Of a DNA stretch of 56,649 bases, positions 53,028-56,649 are shown in pieces. The position numbers were made by a program, and so were the translations under genes. The DNA is from Lentimicrobium sp. (GTDB lineage Bacteria > Bacteroidota > Bacteroidia > Bacteroidales > Lentimicrobiaceae). The stretch covers positions 1 through 56,649 of the forward strand of contig JANJXJ010000010.1 of the NCBI GenBank assembly GCA_024709105.1, given 5' to 3'. The notes beneath the pieces were generated by a model that was not told the origin of the DNA, ran no database searches, and saw nothing but the letters and a program-made list of their open reading frames with translations. Numbering within the stretch: position 1 is the first letter of the stretch; the number at the start of each line of letters is the position of its first letter.

Positions 53028-54941
53028 TTACTCAATAGCAGAAAACAATTGTTTCAAATGCTTTCGGTTCGTTTCATTGAGCGGGTTTCTTGCTGCGGGT
53101 GTATATAGAAACTCAATTGTAGGGGCATACACCTCGTTGATTTTACCGCGCACCATTTTCATGGTTGAGTTGAGCATAAGGTTCTTTTCGGTAAATGGTT
53201 CCGGAAGAATTACAAAACAGGCCGGAAGCCAGCGCTCGGGAAAAATCCCCGCATGACGGCCCTTGCCCTTGTATGCATCTATCTCATGTTCAATGGTTTT
53301 GATGGCAAGGTCTATTCCTTCGTCGGAAAGAGGGTCGGCCCCATGTTTTTTTACATGACTCTTAAGCGCAGCTGCATTTGGCACAAAAACGCCCACTGTG
53401 TAAGGATCCTGATTGTTGTGCAACATGCACTGGTCTATAATTTTTGAGTTGTCAACCAGAGCTTCTTCAATACCTTCGGGGCTGTATTTTTCTCCGTCGC
53501 TGCCAATCAGAAGGCTCTTAAATCTGCCTTTAACTACCAGAAAATCATCCTCATCCATATACCCCAGATCGCCGGTAAACAGCCATCCGTTGCGAATGGT
53601 ATCGGCCGTTGCTTCAGGGTTTCTCCAGTAACCGGCCATAACGTTTCCGCCTTTGATTACAATTTCGCCCGGTTGACCTTTAGGAAGTTCGTTGCCTTCG
53701 GTGTCGCATATCTTCAATCCCAAAGGTTTGACCAATTTACCCGAAGTTCCCAGTTTAAGGTACTTTAATGAGTTGGATGAAATAACCGGGGAAGCTTCTG
53801 ATAGACCGTAGCCCTGGCAAACCGGAATTCCTATGGCAAGGAAAAATCTTTGTAACTCAACATCAAGCAGTGCGCCGCCACCAATGAAAAATTTCAGTTC
53901 TCCGCCAAACCCCTCGCGAACTTTGCTGAACAAAATTTTATCGAAGAGTGCAACCAAAGGCTTCAGCAGCATTCTGAAACCTTTGCCCCGGTTAATGCCA
54001 ATTCCATTGTATGCATAAGCAATTCCAATGCCTGTGTTAAAAAGTATGGTAGCTATTTTGCCTTTGGCGGCAATCCCGTTTTCAATGTTCTTTCTGAAGT
54101 TTTTCGAGAGTGCGGGCACACTCATCAGCAGGTTGGGCTTGATTTCCTTGATATTTCCGGGAATATTGCGAATGGTTTCATTGGCAGATTTTCCGGTTTG
54201 AACCGAAGCAACTCCGGCGCCCTTGGCCATAAAGCAATACAGACAGGCAGTGTGAGCAAAACAATGGTCCCAGGGTAAAATGGCCAGCGTACGATAAGAG
54301 TCCGGAATGTCCATCAGCGTAAGCGATTGCTCAACATTGGCGATGTAATTCCCGTGCGAAATCATTACACCTTTTGGGTCGGAAGTTGTTCCTGATGTAT
54401 AGGTGATGTTCGCAATGGTTTCGGGTGTCACCTGTTTGGCTGCATCATCAACTATTCCTGGATTTTGAGCCAGGAACTCAACTCCCGAAGCACATATGTC
54501 CGAAAAAAAGTAGTCATTCTCATCCTTTTCCGATCTGTCGTCAAGAAGTATCAAGTGTTTAAGCTGACTGAGCTGTGATCGGATTTCCCTGACTTTTGCT
54601 ACCTGACTTTCAGAAACAACGGCAATTTTTGCTCCGCTGTGCTCAATTCTGAAAGCAATTTCGGCCGGTGAAAGCTTAACCGAAAGTGGCACGCTACAGC
54701 ACCCGGTATGCAACATTCCCAGTTCCGATATTATCCAGTAGTCCCTTCCTTCTGACAATAAGGCGATTCTGTCTCCGGGTTCAACGCCCAGTTTTAGAAG
54801 TCCGGCAGCAAATTCATGTACTTTTTGCCGGGTTTGCGCATAAGTAAACGGATGCCAGTCTCCATCGCGTTTTTCATAAAGATAAGGGTTGCCCGGAAAC
54901 TTTTCGGCTGCATTGTTCAGAAGGTCAATGAGAGTGCGCAT
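53028..54941 (-). CDS. Long-chain acyl-CoA synthetase (AMP-binding, FadD15-like)
   Basis: 637 residues of the ANL superfamily. The P-loop 'YTSGTTSDPKGVMISHGNY' (about 175-193), 'GYGLSEASPVISSN' (A5-type), 'LFTGDLGYMDEDDFLVVKGRFKSLL' (A7-A8) and a C-terminal Lys-containing region are all present. Insertions and length place it with the long-chain/bubblegum-type FadD15 synthetases common in Bacteroidota. It activates fatty acids to acyl-CoA for degradation or lipid remodelling. It stands alone with a full consensus promoter. Confidence 0.92.
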   Translation of the reverse strand: MRTLIDLLNNAAEKFPGNPYLYEKRDGDWHPFTYAQTRQKVHEFAAGLLKLGVEPGDRIALLSEGRDYWIISELGMLHTGCCSVPLSVKLSPAEIAFRIEHSGAKIAVVSESQVAKVREIRSQLSQLKHLILLDDRSEKDENDYFFSDICASGVEFLAQNPGIVDDAAKQVTPETIANITYTSGTTSDPKGVMISHGNYIANVEQSLTLMDIPDSYRTLAILPWDHCFAHTACLYCFMAKGAGVASVQTGKSANETIRNIPGNIKEIKPNLLMSVPALSKNFRKNIENGIAAKGKIATILFNTGIGIAYAYNGIGINRGKGFRMLLKPLVALFDKILFSKVREGFGGELKFFIGGGALLDVELQRFFLAIGIPVCQGYGLSEASPVISSNSLKYLKLGTSGKLVKPLGLKICDTEGNELPKGQPGEIVIKGGNVMAGYWRNPEATADTIRNGWLFTGDLGYMDEDDFLVVKGRFKSLLIGSDGEKYSPEGIEEALVDNSKIIDQCMLHNNQDPYTVGVFVPNAAALKSHVKKHGADPLSDEGIDLAIKTIEHEIDAYKGKGRHAGIFPERWLPACFVILPEPFTEKNLMLNSTMKMVRGKINEVYAPTIEFLYTPAARNPLNETNRKHLKQLFSAIE

Positions 54942-54967
54942 AAAACAGATTTGCTTTTTTTTGATAG

Positions 54968-54997
54968 CAAAGTTAAAAGGTTAATTGACAAATCCAA
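54968..54997 (-). promoter_or_regulatory. Promoter of the acyl-CoA synthetase gene
   Basis: On the minus strand TTG (54997-54995), 19 bases, TAACTTTG (54975-54968); full consensus, ~20-base leader. Confidence 0.75.
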
Positions 54998-55081
54998 TCC
55001 GGCCATAAAATACATATTCATATTTTTTGATATAATAGGAGGGATTGCTTAATCCGGTTATGTACTCAATTCTTCTTTAAA

Positions 55082-55165
55082 CAATTGCTCAGCGCAATTT
55101 AGCTCCCTCGCTTTCGCTGCACTAGTGCGGGGTGCGCCTTCGGTCGGTTGCAATTCCGCTCCTGT
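55082..55165. repeat. GC-rich repeat-like block in AT-rich gap
   Basis: About 84 bases, clearly richer in GC than the flanks. It has partly repeated words (GCGCAATTTAGCTCC / GCAATTCCGCTCC) and the palindrome GCACTAGTGC (55119-55128). It looks like a dispersed intergenic repeat unit, but no second copy was noticed in this window. Confidence 0.35.
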
Positions 55166-55367
55166 AATTCCCTTAATCATTGTAAAACCTTTCCCTGCCC
55201 AAAACATTGGCAGGATATTGTCTTTCCTATGTCTGAATCAATTATTTTTAAACTGCACTAAACTTTGAAACCTCTTTAAGCTGAGTATAATATAGTAAAA
55301 CAGCCCGGTTTTTTTCTTTTTTCAGAATAATAATTGTCCGGCTCAATATTTGTAGTTCATCTCTCGT

Positions 55368-55375
55368 TAACTTTG
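55368..55375 (+). promoter_or_regulatory. -7 promoter box of the lipoprotein gene
   Basis: TAACTTTG fits TAnnTTTG, 42 bases before the ATG at 55418; a TTG at 55350-55352 is closer than usual (15 bases). Confidence 0.5.
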
Positions 55376-55417
55376 CATTAGTTTATCATGAATGATTTTT
55401 CATTAAAAAATTGAAAT

Positions 55418-55846
55418 ATGGCTCGCAAATTCTTTCGGATTTTTGCATTTTTTATGCTCATTTCCAGTGTAATGATTTCCTGTGTCCCCGAGGAAGACCT
55501 TGATCCTGATGCAGATGATGTGCGCGATAAATTCATTGGTTCGTGGCGCTTTACCGAAACTCAGGTAAGCCGGGGCATTGATGGTATCAGCTATACCGTT
55601 ACCATTTCATATGATGCCGGCAATAGTTCGCAGGTACTGCTGAAAAATTTTGCACAGGCTGGCGGACAGTTTTCGGCCTATGGCATTGTAACCAATAATC
55701 GAATTACAGTTCCGACTCAGGAACTCTCTCCGGGCTTTACAGTCAGCGGATCGGGAACCATGTCGAGCCTTTCTTCCATGGATTGGGAGTACACCATTAT
55801 TGCCGGCAGTGATATGGAATCGTATACTGCTGTTGCTTCAAAATAA
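55418..55846 (+). CDS. Small lipoprotein, lipocalin-like hypothetical
   Basis: 142 residues. A lipoprotein signal ends in MISC22, followed by an acidic 'PEEDLDPDADDVRD' segment as found on exported Bacteroidota lipoproteins. The remaining ~100 residues begin 'FIGSWRFTETQ' and alternate short strands, resembling the start of a lipocalin-like or META-type barrel. No specific family is recognised. The acidic residues after the Cys could act as a lipoprotein export signal to the cell surface, which is an inference from known Bacteroidota signals. Confidence 0.8.
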   Translation: MARKFFRIFAFFMLISSVMISCVPEEDLDPDADDVRDKFIGSWRFTETQVSRGIDGISYTVTISYDAGNSSQVLLKNFAQAGGQFSAYGIVTNNRITVPTQELSPGFTVSGSGTMSSLSSMDWEYTIIAGSDMESYTAVASK

Positions 55847-55865
55847 CTTATTACATCACATGAGA

Positions 55866-55901
55866 AATAAAAAACGGCTGCCCGGGCAGCCGTTTTTTAT
55901 T
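55866..55901. terminator. 36-base perfect palindrome, bidirectional terminator
   Basis: An 18-bp perfect inverted repeat without loop (55866-55883 with 55884-55901), GC core with A and T arms. Its right arm overlaps the stop codon of the DUF4296 gene (55902-55900) and it ends the lipoprotein gene on the plus strand. Confidence 0.9.
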
Positions 55902-56295
55902 AATTGTTTTTTACACTATCAGCTGGTGGCGACTTCATGTTATTAATACTGTCTTTTTCGCGGGTAATGATTTGCATTACTTCATCCATCATTCGCTCAA
56001 AATTGTCAAGCTTTTTCTGATAAAATGCCAGGCTGTTTTTGAACTGAGCCGGAGTAACCTGATGATAGATGTATAACGAATCAAATGCCCTGGATTTGAG
56101 CCTGGTAAGGCTGTCACCACTTATTTTGGTCTGTTTGAACCGCAAGCCCGCTTCAGTAATTTCAATATCGGCCATCAGTCTTACCATTTTTTCCTGAGGA
56201 ATAATGTCCTGATCGTTCAACTGTTTGCCTTTCATATTGCAGGCAGAGAGCAGCACAATTCCAAACAATAAGAAAAACAGCCGTTTCTTGCTCAT
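55900..56295 (-). CDS. DUF4296 lipoprotein
   Basis: 131 residues from ATG 56295. The open frame runs on to 56334, but that part lies in foreign chemoreceptor sequence. A lipoprotein signal ends in LLSAC. The body has 'IIPQEKMVRLMADIEITEAGLRFKQ' and a helical, charged C-terminal part (about 85-131), as in DUF4296, a Bacteroidota-specific family of unknown function. The sequence upstream of the ATG is not native, so the promoter and any operon partner are lost. Confidence 0.82.
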   Translation of the reverse strand: MSKKRLFFLLFGIVLLSACNMKGKQLNDQDIIPQEKMVRLMADIEITEAGLRFKQTKISGDSLTRLKSRAFDSLYIYHQVTPAQFKNSLAFYQKKLDNFERMMDEVMQIITREKDSINNMKSPPADSVKNN

Positions 56296-56649
56296 GGCGT
56301 CCTCCCACGCTGATGCCCCCGCTGAAATCCCCATTTGCTACCTTATGGGCCAGTTGCACTGCCTGTGCGATGGGCTGCGTAATAGAGCGGGCAATCGCCT
56401 TGGCCACTACAAACCCCAGGAATAAACTCACGCCGGCCAGCACCAGCATCAGGCTGCGACTGCTTTGAATGTGCTGCCGGATCTCCATGCTTTGAGCCTC
56501 CAGGCGAGAATTCTGCCGTTCTGCCAACACGGAAATCGAGGCTTGTAGGGCCGTAATCGCGGGTAAGGTTTCACGCTTCATCAAGCCTGCGGCCTGATCA
56601 TGCAGCCCCAGGGAAACAAGTTCAGCCACGCGGGTAAACGAAGTGACAT
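56291..56649 (-). CDS. Methyl-accepting chemotaxis protein fragment (probable contig chimera)
   Basis: The minus-strand frame is open from the window end to about 56291 and encodes ~119 residues. They comprise the end of a ligand-binding helical domain ('LHDQAAGLMKRETLPAI', 'LQASISVLAERQ'), a membrane span ('SLMLVLAGVSLFLGFVVAKAIA') and a HAMP domain ('RSITQPIAQAVQLAHKVANGDFSGGISVGGR'). This is typical of proteobacterial chemoreceptors. At 'GRHE' the chemoreceptor ends where the Bacteroidota lipoprotein gene starts, so all signalling parts are missing. Base composition is much richer in GC than the rest. The joint lies within CATGAG-like sequence. Confidence 0.85.

Larger units (their letters stand above)
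54942..55417. other. Divergent gap with a GC-richer segment
   Basis: The gap holds the acyl-CoA synthetase promoter (54968-54997), a GC-rich, repeat-like block (55082-55165) and the -7 box of the lipoprotein gene (55368-55375). No ORF or RNA gene is recognised. Confidence 0.55.

Noticed and set aside
56291-56649. Horizontal transfer of a chemoreceptor gene
   Set aside because: The joint is sharp, at a contig end, and in microhomology; misassembly explains it more simply. Kept as a finding to verify, not as a transfer event.

Overview
This window is a stretch of a Bacteroidota chromosome, probably an environmental, metagenome-derived member of Bacteroidales or a related order. The evidence is: several secreted proteins with type IX secretion (T9SS) C-terminal domains of type A (Por-like) and type B (gliding-motility-like); the DUF4492-cydA-cydB arrangement; a long-form IspG; a Wzi/RemB-like outer-membrane protein; a DUF4296 lipoprotein; start sites without Shine-Dalgarno sequences; and repeated promoter boxes of the Bacteroidota form TTG-N18/21-TAnnTTTG. 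The last ~355 bases do not fit. They encode a GC-rich proteobacterial-type chemoreceptor fragment joined in a few bases to the start of a Bacteroidota lipoprotein gene, most likely an assembly chimera.

Layout. 1-1000: end of glyA, then a compact locus on the minus strand. A strong promoter (900-929) is followed by a disrupted tRNA-Asp copy, an intact tRNA-Asp(GTC), a terminator-like hairpin, a small GIY-YIG nuclease gene, and a third tRNA-Asp relic. Both damaged copies carry a near-identical palindrome joined at the same base of the anticodon loop. 1.0-9.2 kb: an SPFH/prohibitin protein, a DASS (SLC13) carboxylate transporter, and a minus-strand operon. That operon holds an amino-sugar kinase fused to a RapZ C-terminal domain, a 42-residue Cys-rich microprotein, a helical hypothetical protein, a MurU-like nucleotidyltransferase and an AddB-like nuclease. 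9.5-15.3 kb: a rubrerythrin-like protein, a Wzi/RemB-like outer-membrane protein with a WbpM/CapD-like sugar dehydratase, and an unrecognised SH3-membrane-zinc-ribbon protein. 15.7-23.5 kb: a POT peptide transporter, then an alpha-2-macroglobulin-like lipoprotein in an operon with a HELGH membrane protein. 23.8-29.8 kb: ispG, a GH3 glycosidase with a PA14 insert, ddl, and a heavy-metal-binding lipoprotein.

30.1-33.3 kb: a cytochrome bd oxidase operon (DUF4492, cydA, cydB) ending in a 45-residue single-membrane-span ORF, a candidate CydX-like subunit. 33.4-47.8 kb: T9SS cargo proteins around pgk-gapA and an M20 dipeptidase. 47.8-51.4 kb: tilS-dsbD. 51.6-55 kb: a secreted esterase with a T9SS tail and a long-chain acyl-CoA synthetase. 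55.4-56.3 kb: two small lipoproteins.

Most of the window is core metabolism, envelope and wall recycling, respiration and secretion. I see no CRISPR array, prophage or insertion sequence. The most unusual structure is the tRNA-Asp / palindrome / GIY-YIG locus. Next come the bd-oxidase microprotein and the kinase-RapZ fusion operon.
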